NCBI GenBank assembly: GCA_027578915.1
Contig: JANBTT010000010.1
Span: forward strand, 124,001-188,000
Length of the DNA stretch: 64,000 nt
Origin: Coemansia sp. RSA 1200
Taxonomy: Eukaryota > Kickxellomycota > Kickxellomycetes > Kickxellales > Kickxellaceae
Reading direction: 5' to 3'
A program made the position numbers and the translations under genes. A model generated the notes under the pieces. That model did no database searches, was not told the DNA's origin, and saw nothing but the letters and a program-made list of their open reading frames with translations. Positions 1-10,214 of the stretch are shown piece by piece; position 1 is the stretch's first letter, and every line of letters starts with the position of its first letter.

Positions 1-1
1 C

Positions 2-3000
2 AAGCGGGTCAACTTTGCCGCGCGCTCCGTCATCTCGCCCGACCCGAACCTCGAGTCCGACGAGGTGGGCGTGCCGCCGGTGTTCGCCAAGAAGCTCACG
101 TTCCCAGAGCCCGTCACGCCGCACAACGTCAAGGAGATGCGCCAGCTGGTCATCAACGGGCCCGAGGTGTGGCCGGGCGCCGTTTCCGTGCAGCACGAGG
201 ACGGATCGCTTGTGTATCTGGACCGGCTCAGCCACGAGTCGCGGGTCGCGCTGGCGAACCAGCTGCTGACGCCGCAGGACGCCGTGTCGGCCGCCAGCCC
301 GCTGGGCAACATGCTCACCGCGCGCGCGGCGGGCGTCAACAAGAAGGTGCTCCGCCACCTGCGCAACGGCGACATGGTTGTGATGAACCGGCAGCCCACG
401 CTGCATCGCGCGTCGATGGCTGGGATGCGCGCCCACGTGCTCCCTGGCGAGCGCACGCTCCGCTTCCACTACATGAACTGCAACCAGTTCAACAGCGACT
501 TTGACGGCGACGAGATGAACATGCATTTCCCGCAGAGCGAGCCGGCACGCTCGGAGCTGCGCAACATCATGGGTGCCGACGGGACGTATTTGAACCCCAC
601 GAACGGCGGGCCGCTGCGTGGGCTGATCCAGGACTCCGTTGACGGCGGCGTCATCCTGACCAAACGCGACACCATGCTTACGCGCAGCGAGTACCAGGAG
701 CTCGTGTACTGGGCGCTGCGGCCCGAGACGCAGGCGCACCTGCCCGGCGGCAAGGTGCAGCTTCTGCCGCCGGCCATCTTCAAGCCCAAGCCAATGTGGA
801 CCGGGAAGCAGGTTGTTTCCACGCTGCTTCTGAACCTCACCTGGGGATACGCGCCGCTCAGCATGGTTTCGAAGAACAAGATCCGCAGCGCATTCTGGGG
901 CACGGCGGCCGCCGAGGAGGAGCGTGTGCTGGTCCTGGATGGCGAGCTGCTTGTTGGCGTGCTCGATAAGTCGCAGTTCGGCGCAGCGGCGTACGGGCTG
1001 ATCCACTCGATCTACGAGCTGTACACGCCCACGCACGCGGGGCGCATGCTCTCGATCCTCGGGCGGCTGTTCCTGCGCTACCTGCAGGAGATCGGGTTCA
1101 GCTGCAGGATGGAGGATCTCCTGCTCGACAGGCAGGGCAACGTGCTCCGCAAGGAGATCAACAAGGGCCAGGGGCCCAGCGCGATCCAGGCCACGCTTGG
1201 GTTCGTCGGAATGGGCGACTACACGCCCGACCAGCTGGACTCCGACCCGCGGGTCAGGAGGGAGTTCCACGAGCGGATGGAGGAGGTCACCCGCGACCAG
1301 TACAAGCTGGCGCAGCTCGATATGACGGTGCAGGGCGCGATGAACACGCTGCACTCGTCGCTGACGTCCAAATGCCTCCCCGCGCACCTCCAGCTCCCGT
1401 TCCCGCACAACAGCATGTCGGTGATGACCACGTCGGGCGCAAAGGGCTCGAATGTCAATTTCTTCCAGATCACCTGCGGGCTTGGCCAGCAGTCGCTCGA
1501 GGGCCGGCGCGTGCCCCTGATGGTCAGCGGCAAGAGCCTCCCTTCCTTCGCGCCCTTCGACAGCACGGGTCGTGCGGGCGGATACATCAGCAGCCGCTTT
1601 CTGACGGGCCTCACGCCGCAGGAGTTCTACTTCCACTGCATGTCCGGGCGCGAAGGGCTGATTGACACTGCTGTCAAGACGTCGCGCTCCGGATACCTGC
1701 AGCGCTGCCTGATCAAGCATCTGGAGGGGATCAAGGTGCATTACGATTACTCCGTCCGCGACGCCGACGGCTCGGTCATCCAGTTCCAGTACGGCGAGGA
1801 TGCCCTCGATGTGCTCAAATCCCAGCACCTGAGGAAATTCGACTTCGCCGCTGCCAACTACCGCGCGCTGAAGGAGAAGTTCAATCCGGCGAGCGCCGCC
1901 AGTGTGCTTGACGAGGAGCTGGCGCGCAAGTACGCCAAGAAGCTGCTTGGAAGGCCTGGCGAGTTTGGGAGCAGGAAGGTCGAGGGCGAGCCCATCAGCT
2001 CGCGCTTCAACCCCAGTCGCCATCTGGGCGCGGTCTCCGAGAAGTTCTACATAGAGCTGGAGGAGTACCTGCACGGGAACCCCAGCAAGCTTCTTTACGA
2101 GAAGAAGAAGAAGCCCAAGAAGGAGAAGGCCGAGATGAAGAGCAAGAGGACGAGTGACAAGGAGGAGGAGGAGGAGGCGGCGGAGGAGAACAGGCGGGAG
2201 GCGAGCAGCAAGAAGATGCTTGCGTCGGTCAGCGACATGGGCGCCCTGATGTCCACGACCAGCGCAGACTGCTCGGCGCGCAACTTCCGGTTCCTGCAGT
2301 ACCTGAACTACCTGCACTCGCTGATCGAGCCCGGCGAGAGCGTGGGCCTTATTGCGGCGCAAGGAATCGGAGAGCCGTCAACGCAGATGACGCTCAACAC
2401 CTTCCATCTGGCCGGCTTCGGCGCCAAGAACGTGACCCTCGGGATCCCGCGACTCCGCGAGATCGTCATGGTTGCGTCCGACCACATCTCGGCGCCCGTG
2501 ATGGATATCCGCATGTGCGACGGGGTCACCAGGGACCAGGCGAAGGTTATTTCCGGCGCACTGACCCGGCTCACGCTGGGCGACGTCACCGACTACGTCG
2601 AGATCAAGGAGCGCCTCTCGGCCAAGCGCAACGCCGTCAACCAGAAGCGCTACCGCAAGTTCGTCGTCAGACTGCAGTTCTTCCCGTCCAGGGAGTACGA
2701 GGACGAGTACGATGTTGCGAACGAGGATATCCAGTTTGCCCTGGAGAACTCGTTTGCCGATATTCTTGAGGCCCTTGTGGCGAAGGATCTCAAGCGCACG
2801 TACCGATCGGTTCTCTCGGACGATATGGCTGGCCAGGACAAATCCAGGGCTGCTGGTGCTGGTGAAGACGGCGAGGAGGATATAGCTGTCGATGACGGTG
2901 CCAGCGGCGCGGATGCCGATTCCGATGCCGATTCCGACGACGATGACGAGGAGGGCGACGGAGACGCCGACGATGCGCGCGCCGCCTCCCGTCGGAAGGA

Positions 3001-3970
3001 AATGGCGTCCTACGATGGGCCGGACGACGAGGACAAGGAGCTTCTGGACAGCGTGGACGCCGAGCTGGAGGAGCTCGACAACATGGCGGAGACGGCAGAA
3101 GGCGGCAGAAAGAGTGCCGGCTCGGAAAGCGACGACGAAGACGGAAGCAGTACTAGTACTAGTGATTCGGAGATGGAGATGGATGACACCGAGACCAGCG
3201 AGGCAATCAAGCGGGTGCGGGCCACGGCGATGGTCAACCGTCGCAAGCGCATGATCAAGCGGTACCCGCACGTGATCGGCTACACCTTTGTTGACGAGGG
3301 CCACACCACGTATGCCGAGATCGAGCTGCAGTTCCCGTCAACGACGCCCAAGTTCCTGATGCTGAATCTTGCCGAGGAGGCTGTGCGCAAGACGGTTGTG
3401 CGCGAGATCCCCGGCATCGACGCATGCTTTGTCAACACCAATGAGGCCGAGAACGACCTGTCTGTTGTCATCGGGGCCAACGGATCCAACATCCGTGGCA
3501 TCTGGAACGCATCTGTGATGCCGCTCGAGGAGATCGCGAACACCGGGCGGCGCGGAGGAAAGGAGTCCGAGTGGGTGGACATCAACCGCTTGTACACCAA
3601 CGATATCGCGGCCATTCTTCGCGTCTACGGCGTCGAGGCCGCGCGCCAGGCTATTGTGCGCGAGATCTACAAGGTCTTCATCGCCTACGACATCACTATC
3701 GATAACCGCCACCTGGGGCTTGTTGCCGACTACATGACCTTCGAGGGCGGGTTCAAGCCCTTCAACCGCATTGGCCTCTCCTCTAGTCCCTCGCCCTTTG
3801 CCAAGATGAGCTTCGAGTCCACCTGCACATTCCTTCAGGAGGCCACCGTTTACGGCGACTTTGATGAGCTGCGCAACCCCTCCGCCAGGATCGTCATGGG
3901 CCAGCCCGTGCAGTCCGGGACGGGCGCCTTTGATGTGCTGGTTGATTTGGCGGTCCCTGCAGGTGCTTGA
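2..3970 (+). CDS. RPA190: DNA-directed RNA polymerase I largest subunit (partial, 5' end outside window)
   Basis: Catalytic largest subunit of RNA polymerase I, which transcribes the rDNA in the nucleolus. The frame is open from the window edge to a TGA, giving about 1322 residues; the N-terminal clamp part is missing (roughly 450 residues by comparison with yeast). The visible start matches the family motif RVNFAARSVISPDPN. The active-site Mg-binding DFDGD lies at residues 166-170 of the fragment, in the form NSDFDGDEMNMHFPQ. The trigger-loop region with GEPSTQMTLNTFH follows near residue 790. A long Asp/Glu/Ser-rich insertion (about residues 957-1067, nt 2870-3200) sits in the jaw region, as in Pol I rather than Pol II. 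The end GFKPFNRIGLSSSPSPFAKMSFE matches the Pol I C-terminus. No intron is needed. The GC-rich third positions contrast sharply with the AT-rich F-box genes downstream. Confidence 0.97.
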   Translation, partial: KRVNFAARSVISPDPNLESDEVGVPPVFAKKLTFPEPVTPHNVKEMRQLVINGPEVWPGAVSVQHEDGSLVYLDRLSHESRVALANQLLTPQDAVSAASPLGNMLTARAAGVNKKVLRHLRNGDMVVMNRQPTLHRASMAGMRAHVLPGERTLRFHYMNCNQFNSDFDGDEMNMHFPQSEPARSELRNIMGADGTYLNPTNGGPLRGLIQDSVDGGVILTKRDTMLTRSEYQELVYWALRPETQAHLPGGKVQLLPPAIFKPKPMWTGKQVVSTLLLNLTWGYAPLSMVSKNKIRSAFWGTAAAEEERVLVLDGELLVGVLDKSQFGAAAYGLIHSIYELYTPTHAGRMLSILGRLFLRYLQEIGFSCRMEDLLLDRQGNVLRKEINKGQGPSAIQATLGFVGMGDYTPDQLDSDPRVRREFHERMEEVTRDQYKLAQLDMTVQGAMNTLHSSLTSKCLPAHLQLPFPHNSMSVMTTSGAKGSNVNFFQITCGLGQQSLEGRRVPLMVSGKSLPSFAPFDSTGRAGGYISSRFLTGLTPQEFYFHCMSGREGLIDTAVKTSRSGYLQRCLIKHLEGIKVHYDYSVRDADGSVIQFQYGEDALDVLKSQHLRKFDFAAANYRALKEKFNPASAASVLDEELARKYAKKLLGRPGEFGSRKVEGEPISSRFNPSRHLGAVSEKFYIELEEYLHGNPSKLLYEKKKKPKKEKAEMKSKRTSDKEEEEEAAEENRREASSKKMLASVSDMGALMSTTSADCSARNFRFLQYLNYLHSLIEPGESVGLIAAQGIGEPSTQMTLNTFHLAGFGAKNVTLGIPRLREIVMVASDHISAPVMDIRMCDGVTRDQAKVISGALTRLTLGDVTDYVEIKERLSAKRNAVNQKRYRKFVVRLQFFPSREYEDEYDVANEDIQFALENSFADILEALVAKDLKRTYRSVLSDDMAGQDKSRAAGAGEDGEEDIAVDDGASGADADSDADSDDDDEEGDGDADDARAASRRKEMASYDGPDDEDKELLDSVDAELEELDNMAETAEGGRKSAGSESDDEDGSSTSTSDSEMEMDDTETSEAIKRVRATAMVNRRKRMIKRYPHVIGYTFVDEGHTTYAEIELQFPSTTPKFLMLNLAEEAVRKTVVREIPGIDACFVNTNEAENDLSVVIGANGSNIRGIWNASVMPLEEIANTGRRGGKESEWVDINRLYTNDIAAILRVYGVEAARQAIVREIYKVFIAYDITIDNRHLGLVADYMTFEGGFKPFNRIGLSSSPSPFAKMSFESTCTFLQEATVYGDFDELRNPSARIVMGQPVQSGTGAFDVLVDLAVPAGA

Positions 3971-4460
3971 AGTGTTTTTTTTCTTTATTTTTCCTTTCTA
4001 TTTTATTTACTCTATTCACTTTTAATTTTTCATTCAGGCTACTAATTGGTTTAAGGGTTGCAAGTGACCGTTAAAAGCTAAACAGGATGTCGGTCTACCT
4101 CCCCCCCTGTTTTTTTTAGCTGCTACCATGCAACAAATACCCCCGTTTTCATATTCTTAGATTTTCCGCTTAGTGTGCTATTATCTGCCCTATTGCCAAA
4201 AAGAAAGAAATAATGTTTGATAGAGGTAGAACATCTATATACAAAGAAATAAAATTTTGTTCATCACACAGCCTCTAATCAGAAAACTATGTGGTCATAT
4301 ATGGATTTGAAGGTATCTGGAGTAAAATTTGGAATAAAACCCCCCGACCTCTTCTTTTTTTGTTCTTCCACTATTTGTTTTATTTGGTATTATTTCTATT
4401 CATTTCAGTCTTCAATCTTTCATACCAAGCTTTTGAATATACATTATCTTCTTGTACAAT
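3971..4460. other. Intergenic, 3' flank of RPA190 and promoter of first F-box gene
   Basis: Base composition switches here from GC-rich coding DNA to AT-rich DNA. Pyrimidine-rich tracts follow the RPA190 stop. The two short overlapping ORFs near 4290 are low-complexity and lack a supporting start. No RNA gene or repeat was recognised. Confidence 0.6.
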
Positions 4461-6047
4461 ATGTATTTTGAACAACTCGATGACGATATACTTTCTATAG
4501 TACTGCACATCGTAGCGCATGGCACGTCTAAAACAATAAGCGCCTGGAGGACGTCCATACCTCTTCTCCATGTTAACCAGCGGTGGCGGAGACTCGCCTG
4601 TCCTCTTGTCTACAAAACCGTACTGATTGAAACTGCTGACGCAGACAGTTGTGAACCGCAAAACATAGTCTCCAACCTATCGTTTGTTTGCGCCGGACAG
4701 TTTCACAGGTGTATAAAAAAACTAGCAATTGTCACATCGTTTGAGGTGGATGTCGTGTGCTTCTACAACAGTCTAAGCATGTTGCTTTTACAGTATTGGG
4801 ATAGACTCCACACAACCGTATCTATTTCGCAAGAAAGCGATTTTTGGGCAGAGCATGGTCATGATGATACAGAAATCGACAAGACTGTGGCACGGCTACA
4901 CAGGACGGTGTCCAAGACAATGCCAAATGTCAGGCATTTGTTCTTGCGCTCCTGGGAGCCAGAAGGTGTTCTAGAGCGTGTGTTTGGAATGCTTATAGGC
5001 GCCTACGCAACCCGGATCAACACCCTGGATATGGGGGACATGCTTTCATTGCCGCAGCCGTGGGCCCCAGCTAATAGTCTGCGGTATTTAGATATAGGGC
5101 TTACTAACTACACTAACATGGAAGACATGCTTTGCGTATCATCTGCATCCCTGGTGGATCTGACACTACGCAACGTTCCAAATGACTTTCTATGGAAGCC
5201 CTGTGAATTCAGGTATGAGTATGTTCCGCAAACCATAAAGTTTCCTTGCTTGCGGAAATTGGACATTTCCTTTAGCCTATATAACAATAACAAACCCGAG
5301 ATATTGGAGCCCAGATACCTACTCCAGTTTCCCAAGCTAGAGGAGCTGAATATGGCGCGCATTTCAGCCAGCACGAGATTTGTGGAAGTCTGCGTGTTCC
5401 CGCCATCTATACGTGCGGCTACACTTAAACTCATATTAACTGGCCTCGAGTCAATGCTAAACCGCAAAGTCAGGGTACCAGAAGTAAACAAACTAGTTGT
5501 GCACGTATATTCAAGTAGTAACTCGGAACTAGGCGATGCCACGGCTAATCATAAAGAAAGGCTGGTTAACAAATTTGTAAAGAGATACTACGGAACTAAG
5601 GAAACAATGCTGTTCTTTGGTAGTGGGGACGAGCTTTTTATAAAATACAATATAGCCAAACTAGCAAGGCTATCCACTGTTTATCTAGATGACTGTCAGG
5701 ATATTGGAACCGTAAAAGTAACAATAGAAAATGCGCCTGATTTGGTTTTCCTGAGTGCAAACATATCCCCTTCTACTGAATTTAAAGAAATTGATATGGA
5801 TGGTTTGTCAAGTAATCTAGAGCCATTCAACACAAAAATCAAAGAACTGCGGTTAAAGCTCTCAATTACTAGCAAAGAAGCCAAAGAGAAAATACTAGCG
5901 TTCATTGGGTATCTGATTTTGCGAATTCCTACATTAAAAAGAATAAAAGTGGATATTCATAGCGTTTGCAAGGTGGATGCGATTATCCAGAAACATAAAG
6001 ATGAATATCCACATTTAAAGAATGTATATGTTAGTGTATTTCCTTAG
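4461..6047 (+). CDS. F-box-like / leucine-rich-repeat-like family protein, copy A
   Basis: A 528-residue protein. The start is the ATG at 4461, because all five paralogs begin M[HY]FEQL; the upstream TTG codon at 4452 is not needed. Residues 1-50 look like an F-box: an acidic-aliphatic helix (FEQLDDDILSIVL), a conserved Trp, then IPLLHVNQRWRRLACPLVYK and a hydrophobic strand. The rest has irregular leucine-rich segments such as LRYLDIGL and LRKLDISFSL, and ends in the family block YLILRIPTLKRIKV followed by IIQKHKDEYPHLKN. F-box proteins are substrate adaptors of SCF ubiquitin ligases; that role here is inference from the N-terminal pattern. It is closest to copy E at 12016-13599 in its N-terminal third. 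It looks intact. The family name is uncertain and the paralogy is certain. Confidence 0.8.
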   Translation: MYFEQLDDDILSIVLHIVAHGTSKTISAWRTSIPLLHVNQRWRRLACPLVYKTVLIETADADSCEPQNIVSNLSFVCAGQFHRCIKKLAIVTSFEVDVVCFYNSLSMLLLQYWDRLHTTVSISQESDFWAEHGHDDTEIDKTVARLHRTVSKTMPNVRHLFLRSWEPEGVLERVFGMLIGAYATRINTLDMGDMLSLPQPWAPANSLRYLDIGLTNYTNMEDMLCVSSASLVDLTLRNVPNDFLWKPCEFRYEYVPQTIKFPCLRKLDISFSLYNNNKPEILEPRYLLQFPKLEELNMARISASTRFVEVCVFPPSIRAATLKLILTGLESMLNRKVRVPEVNKLVVHVYSSSNSELGDATANHKERLVNKFVKRYYGTKETMLFFGSGDELFIKYNIAKLARLSTVYLDDCQDIGTVKVTIENAPDLVFLSANISPSTEFKEIDMDGLSSNLEPFNTKIKELRLKLSITSKEAKEKILAFIGYLILRIPTLKRIKVDIHSVCKVDAIIQKHKDEYPHLKNVYVSVFP

Positions 6048-6616
6048 CTTAAAGTTAAACTAAAAAAATAGAGCACAGCAATGCTTTTTATATTTAAACT
6101 GAGTTGTTGAAAGACAGAATGGGCCAAGAAATGAAAATAAACGCCATCTTGGTCAAACAATTTAATAGTCTAATTTCATTTTGTAAAACTAGCCAATTTA
6201 CACCTGCGTCGCTACATGCACATGTCTGCTTGCTATTTCTTTGTAGATAAATCTTATTTTATAGAGATTATAAAGAAAAATATAAAGTAAATGCTTACAT
6301 GTCTCTTTATTTCCTTGTACAGCACTATCTCTTCACAAAGACATATTTATGTATTAGAGGTGTATGCGATATGAGATACCACAAAGCAGAAGACTTTCCT
6401 CTTTTATATTACATTATATAAAGAAAAAAAAAGAAGAAATACCACATATTGCAATTGTTGCAACATGGGGATTTATTAGCGATTGCGTGTTATGAATCCA
6501 GAAAATACGTAGTATAAATTAGCAGAAAGAGAACAAACTCCAGTTTTTTGAAATGCAAGGTTTCTTTTTACAATTAGTTTTTTCCCAAGCTTCTAGCATT
6601 TTTCATTATCCTCAAT
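6048..6616. other. AT-rich intergenic between F-box copies A and B
   Basis: About 570 bases of very AT-rich DNA with A/T runs. No ORF, RNA gene or recognisable piece of the neighbouring family was seen. It serves at least as 3' flank of copy A and promoter of copy B. Confidence 0.5.
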
Positions 6617-8026
6617 ATGCACTTTGAGCAGCTGAATGACGATATTCTTTCTTTAATTTTAAACATTATAGAGTTTGATACGTCTAAACAGATATGCGAG
6701 TGGAAAACCACAATACCTTTTCTTCACGTAAACCAGCGCTGGCGTGCAATCTCTTTTTCTTTTGTGTGCAAGAATGCATTTATTGAAACAGTTGAAAGTA
6801 ATTACCATAAGAAGCAAAAAATTATTACCAATCTGCCACTTGTTTGTGCAGATTATGCGTGTAAATATATACAAAAAGTGAATATAAAAAACTCTTACAA
6901 CGCAGACATTGTGTCTTATTACAAAAGCATATGTAACATTTTCGCGCAATACAAAGATAAGCTATGTACAACCGCTAGCATTTGTTATAAAAGTACATGC
7001 CTAAAAGAAAAACATGCTGATGATTCAACAGCTATTAATATTGTTGTACGGCTAAAAAAGATACTGTTGCAGTCAATTCCAAATGTTAAAAGTTTATACT
7101 TACACACATGGGAGGCGGGAGTTACTACAAAGTGTATTGAGGCAATGCTGGTATGCCTCTATGCACACCAGCTTAATAAAATTGTACTGGGAGACATAAT
7201 TACATTGCCAATAAAATGGAATCCAGCTCAGCTATTGTCTCTTGACATTGGACTTTATAGTTACAATTATATTGAAAGTAAGCTATGTGTACCTCCTGCG
7301 ACCTTAGTGCATCTAAAGTTACATGGAATTCCGCACAACTTCTCGTGGGACTGTTTTGAATCCAAAAGTAGTTTCAGTTCACAAATTGTAGAGTTTGCTA
7401 GTTTAAAAAGTCTGGATATATCTTTTAGCCTGAATAGTGGTGACAAACGTGTGTTACCAAAACATCGATATACATTGCAATTTCCTATATTAGAAGACTT
7501 GTGTATATCACATATGCCAGCAAATTCTAGATCATTAGATAATTGCGTTTTTCCAAAATCTATAAGCGTAGTCAAAATTAAGGCGCAATACAGCAGATTT
7601 GAACCAATGTTGATACAAAGTAAGAGTTTACCAAAGGCAGATAAAGTGATTGTACATACACTATTGACTAGTCCCGAAGATAGACATAACGATAAAATTG
7701 AAAATAAAAGTAGGCTGGTTAGCGACTTTGTTGACAATTACCACGGAATTAAGAAAACAGTACTGCATATTAATCATGGCTCTGAATATTATCCAGACTC
7801 TCTAATTGCGCAGAAACCAAAGATGTCATCTATTTATTTTGACTGCTGCAACAATATAACATCAATAACGGGGGTAATAAAGGATGACGCTGTTCTACCC
7901 TTTATGGAAGCTTTTATACATTCGTATATTGCACCTGGCAAAGCTAATAATCTAAATTTAATAGAAAGTCCAAATCTAGAAAATGCTAGAATTAAAAAGC
8001 TGTTATTATTAACAGAAATCAAATGA
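6617..8026 (+). CDS. F-box-like family protein, copy B (C-terminus shifted out of frame)
   Basis: Same family as copies A and C-E: it starts MHFEQLNDDIL and keeps the Trp and the IPFLHVNQRWR block. The leucine-rich middle continues to about residue 460. The ORF stops at 469 residues, about 58 short of the full-length members. The missing C-terminal block is still recognisable just downstream in another frame (see 8027-8130). The sequence is the most AT-rich of the five and carries the most divergent C-terminal half. It could be a functional shortened protein or a gene at the start of decay; expression data would be needed to decide. Confidence 0.72.
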   Translation: MHFEQLNDDILSLILNIIEFDTSKQICEWKTTIPFLHVNQRWRAISFSFVCKNAFIETVESNYHKKQKIITNLPLVCADYACKYIQKVNIKNSYNADIVSYYKSICNIFAQYKDKLCTTASICYKSTCLKEKHADDSTAINIVVRLKKILLQSIPNVKSLYLHTWEAGVTTKCIEAMLVCLYAHQLNKIVLGDIITLPIKWNPAQLLSLDIGLYSYNYIESKLCVPPATLVHLKLHGIPHNFSWDCFESKSSFSSQIVEFASLKSLDISFSLNSGDKRVLPKHRYTLQFPILEDLCISHMPANSRSLDNCVFPKSISVVKIKAQYSRFEPMLIQSKSLPKADKVIVHTLLTSPEDRHNDKIENKSRLVSDFVDNYHGIKKTVLHINHGSEYYPDSLIAQKPKMSSIYFDCCNNITSITGVIKDDAVLPFMEAFIHSYIAPGKANNLNLIESPNLENARIKKLLLLTEIK

Positions 8027-8130
8027 CACAAAAGAATAGATATCTGACATTTATATGCATTCTAACTATCCACATTTCCACATTGAAAATAGATTATAAA
8101 ACTGTTTACACCATTACTATTTTATATTTT
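8027..8130 (+). pseudogene. Out-of-frame C-terminal remnant of F-box copy B
   Basis: In the +1 frame relative to copy B the DNA encodes YLTFICILTIHISTLKIDYK. This aligns with the C-terminal block FIGYLILRIPTLKRIKV of copy A, and the position matches where that block should lie. The nucleotides align as well (ACATTTATATGCATTCTAAC against the corresponding part of copy A). A small indel near 8020 has therefore separated this tail from the main frame, and the tail has since drifted. Confidence 0.6.
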
Positions 8131-8227
8131 TTTGCTTTGTGCATTTTTACGTTTAGACTTTTACATTTCATATTTAAACTGCTGATAAAAAATTCCCCTA
8201 TACATTCTACTTAACCAAATCTAGTTC

Positions 8228-9808
8228 TTAATCAGAAAGACGGACATGCTGCAGGTGCGGGTACTTGTTCTTGTATTTCTGGATAATTGCATTAACTCTT
8301 TTAATGGCAAGATTGTATACCCTTATTCTTTTTAATGTGGGAATGCGCAAAATCAGGTATTGCATGACTGCTGAATACTCTTTCATTATCTCATTAATAG
8401 CCCCCAACATAAACAGATTGAGCTCTTCAATATTTGTGTTAATTGGATCTAAACCATTTGACAGGTTGTTCACATCACTATGTTGAAATCCATTTGTTGG
8501 GGTCAAAAATGCACTAAAAGAAAGCAAATGAGGTGCGTTTTCCAATGTCTCTTTCACCGTTCTTATATTTTTGCATTCGGCTAGTCTAATAGTAGATAAT
8601 CTTGCCATAGTGGCTGCTTGATATGTTAGGTTGAATTCATAGCCAAAAGTAGTAAACAGTACTGTTTCTTTGGCCCCATGGTATTTCTCAATAAACTTGT
8701 TAGTTAAACCATTTTTGTATGCTTCAGTATAATATCCTTCTTCTGCAGGGGTTCTAAATAATGTGCGCAACACAAATTTGTCAATCATTGGCAATTTGTC
8801 GTTGCGTTTTAGCATTGCTCCTAAACTCCTAAATGTCATTGCAAGTATAACTGATTTTACAGCTTTGGGAAAGACACAGCTTTCAATAAATTTGGACTTT
8901 GCTGGAAGCTGCACTATATGCAGTTCTTCTAAAAGAGGAAATTGTAGCTGATATTTGGGTTTGGACATTTCGGATCCGTTGTCAATATCTGACTCAAAAC
9001 ATAAGTGCAGATGTTTTAGACAAGGAAACTTTATAACTTGTGAGCTGCCACCGTTGTCACTGGATTTAAAACAGTTCCATATAAAGTTGAGAGGAATTCT
9101 GCGTATATTCAAATGCACTAGAGATGAAGGAGAAATACATAGCATGCTGTATGAATGCTCATAGTTATTTAGTCCTATATCAAGCGAGGTTAACTTGTTT
9201 GGGTTCCATATTTGTGGCAATGTAATTATATCCCCCATCTTGAGTGAGTCAAGCTGATGCGCATAAGCTCCTATTAGTGTTCCATGGATTTGTTCAGAAA
9301 TAGCCCCTGGCTCTAACTCGTATAATGATAAGTTTTTAACGTTTGGCATTACTTGAGAAAACATTTTACCTAGCTGAGATATATTTTCAGTAATTTTGGC
9401 ACTGTTATTATTATTTTCTACCCATTCCTCGCCGTCTTGACGGATATATACGGTTGTATAGAGCATATCCTTGTGCTGCGCCAACATCTCACACACGTTT
9501 TTATAGAACATCACAACATTTGTCTCTAAAAACGTGCTTATAATTAGCTTCCGTATGTGTGTATGTGCATGCTCCGTACACACAACTGGCATATTGGAAA
9601 CAATATTTAGCTGGCCGTTCTCATCAGTGGTAGATCTTTCAATTAGTACTGTCTTGTAGACAATAGGAGAAGCAATCTTACGCCAGCGTTGATTTACATG
9701 AAGAAAGGGTATTGTAGTTTTCCATTGGAAAATCCTTTCATGCATTTTCTTTGCTACGAAATGCAATACCATGAAAAGAATATCATCGTCCAGCTGTTCA
9801 AAATGCAT
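8228..9808 (-). CDS. F-box-like family protein, copy C
   Basis: A full-length family member of 526 residues, starting MHFEQLDDDILFMVLHFVAKK. It has the F-box-like N-terminus with conserved Trp and FLHVNQRWRKIASPIVYK, a leucine-rich middle, and the terminal blocks YLILRIPTLKRIRV and IIQKYKNKYPHLQHV. It is very similar to copy D (10330-11679). About 95 consecutive residues (from FLHVNQRWR to AQHKDMLYT) are identical, while the first 45 residues differ clearly, so the pair has a mosaic relationship. It is transcribed away from the breakpoint region and its stop lies 201 bases from the end of copy B, convergent. SCF-adaptor function is inferred from the family pattern only. Confidence 0.8.
   Translation of the reverse strand: MHFEQLDDDILFMVLHFVAKKMHERIFQWKTTIPFLHVNQRWRKIASPIVYKTVLIERSTTDENGQLNIVSNMPVVCTEHAHTHIRKLIISTFLETNVVMFYKNVCEMLAQHKDMLYTTVYIRQDGEEWVENNNNSAKITENISQLGKMFSQVMPNVKNLSLYELEPGAISEQIHGTLIGAYAHQLDSLKMGDIITLPQIWNPNKLTSLDIGLNNYEHSYSMLCISPSSLVHLNIRRIPLNFIWNCFKSSDNGGSSQVIKFPCLKHLHLCFESDIDNGSEMSKPKYQLQFPLLEELHIVQLPAKSKFIESCVFPKAVKSVILAMTFRSLGAMLKRNDKLPMIDKFVLRTLFRTPAEEGYYTEAYKNGLTNKFIEKYHGAKETVLFTTFGYEFNLTYQAATMARLSTIRLAECKNIRTVKETLENAPHLLSFSAFLTPTNGFQHSDVNNLSNGLDPINTNIEELNLFMLGAINEIMKEYSAVMQYLILRIPTLKRIRVYNLAIKRVNAIIQKYKNKYPHLQHVRLSD
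9461..9713 (-). repeat. Near-identical tract shared with 11332-11578 (conversion-like)
   Basis: This part of copy C and the matching part of copy D differ at only about two or three bases over roughly 245 bases. The DNA immediately 5' (codons 15-40) and 3' (around codons 120-165) of the tract is much less similar. That pattern fits a gene-conversion tract laid over an older duplication. Confidence 0.65.
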
Positions 9809-10107
9809 GTTTTAGAGTACTAAAATATAGTGGTGGTAAAAGTATGAGCAATTAAAAATTGAAAATAAAAAATTGAATAGAGAAGAGAAAGACGGCTTAT
9901 TGTAGAATTTGCTTTACCTCTACAGCAGGTTTTATTGAAAACCTATATTGCAGTTTCATTCTTTGAAAGAAATGTTAATACAAAGAGAATAATACATAAT
10001 TTTAATTATATCCAACATAGAGTGAGCCATGAATTAATTGTATACTATTATATAAAGAGAAACATACAAAGAAAAATTGAGAAATGTGATAAAAAAAATA
10101 TGTAAAG
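9809..10107. repeat. Intergenic segment duplicated at 11680-12015
   Basis: The upstream region of copy C aligns along its length with the upstream region of copy D. Shared words include TATACAAAGAGAA-like stretches and the block ACAAAGAAAAATTGAGAAAT at both places. It is diverged by indels. With the adjoining gene pieces it defines a tandem duplication of about 1.9 kb. Confidence 0.65.
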
Positions 10108-10214
10108 CTATCTACATAGATATGCCACTTTATCGCTAAGACAAATGCTTCTTAGGTATGGGTATTTATTTTTGTGCTTTTGAATTGTTCTATGATTCTG
10201 CCTTAAACAATCCT
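10108..10214 (-). pseudogene. C-terminal fragment of a copy-E-like F-box gene
   Basis: On the minus strand this encodes TIQKHKNKYPYLRSICLSDK, matching the last 20-odd residues of copy E (IIQKHKNKYPHLRSICLSD). The stop codon of copy E (TAA) is AAA here, so the frame runs six residues further to a TAG at 10108-10110. Upstream of this fragment the gene is absent and an inverted-repeat element begins. It is the left-over end of the duplicated unit. Confidence 0.75.

Noticed and set aside
2378..3304. 308-codon minus-strand frame inside RPA190
   Set aside because: Mirror frame of a GC-biased gene; the opposite strand carries unmistakable Pol I motifs.
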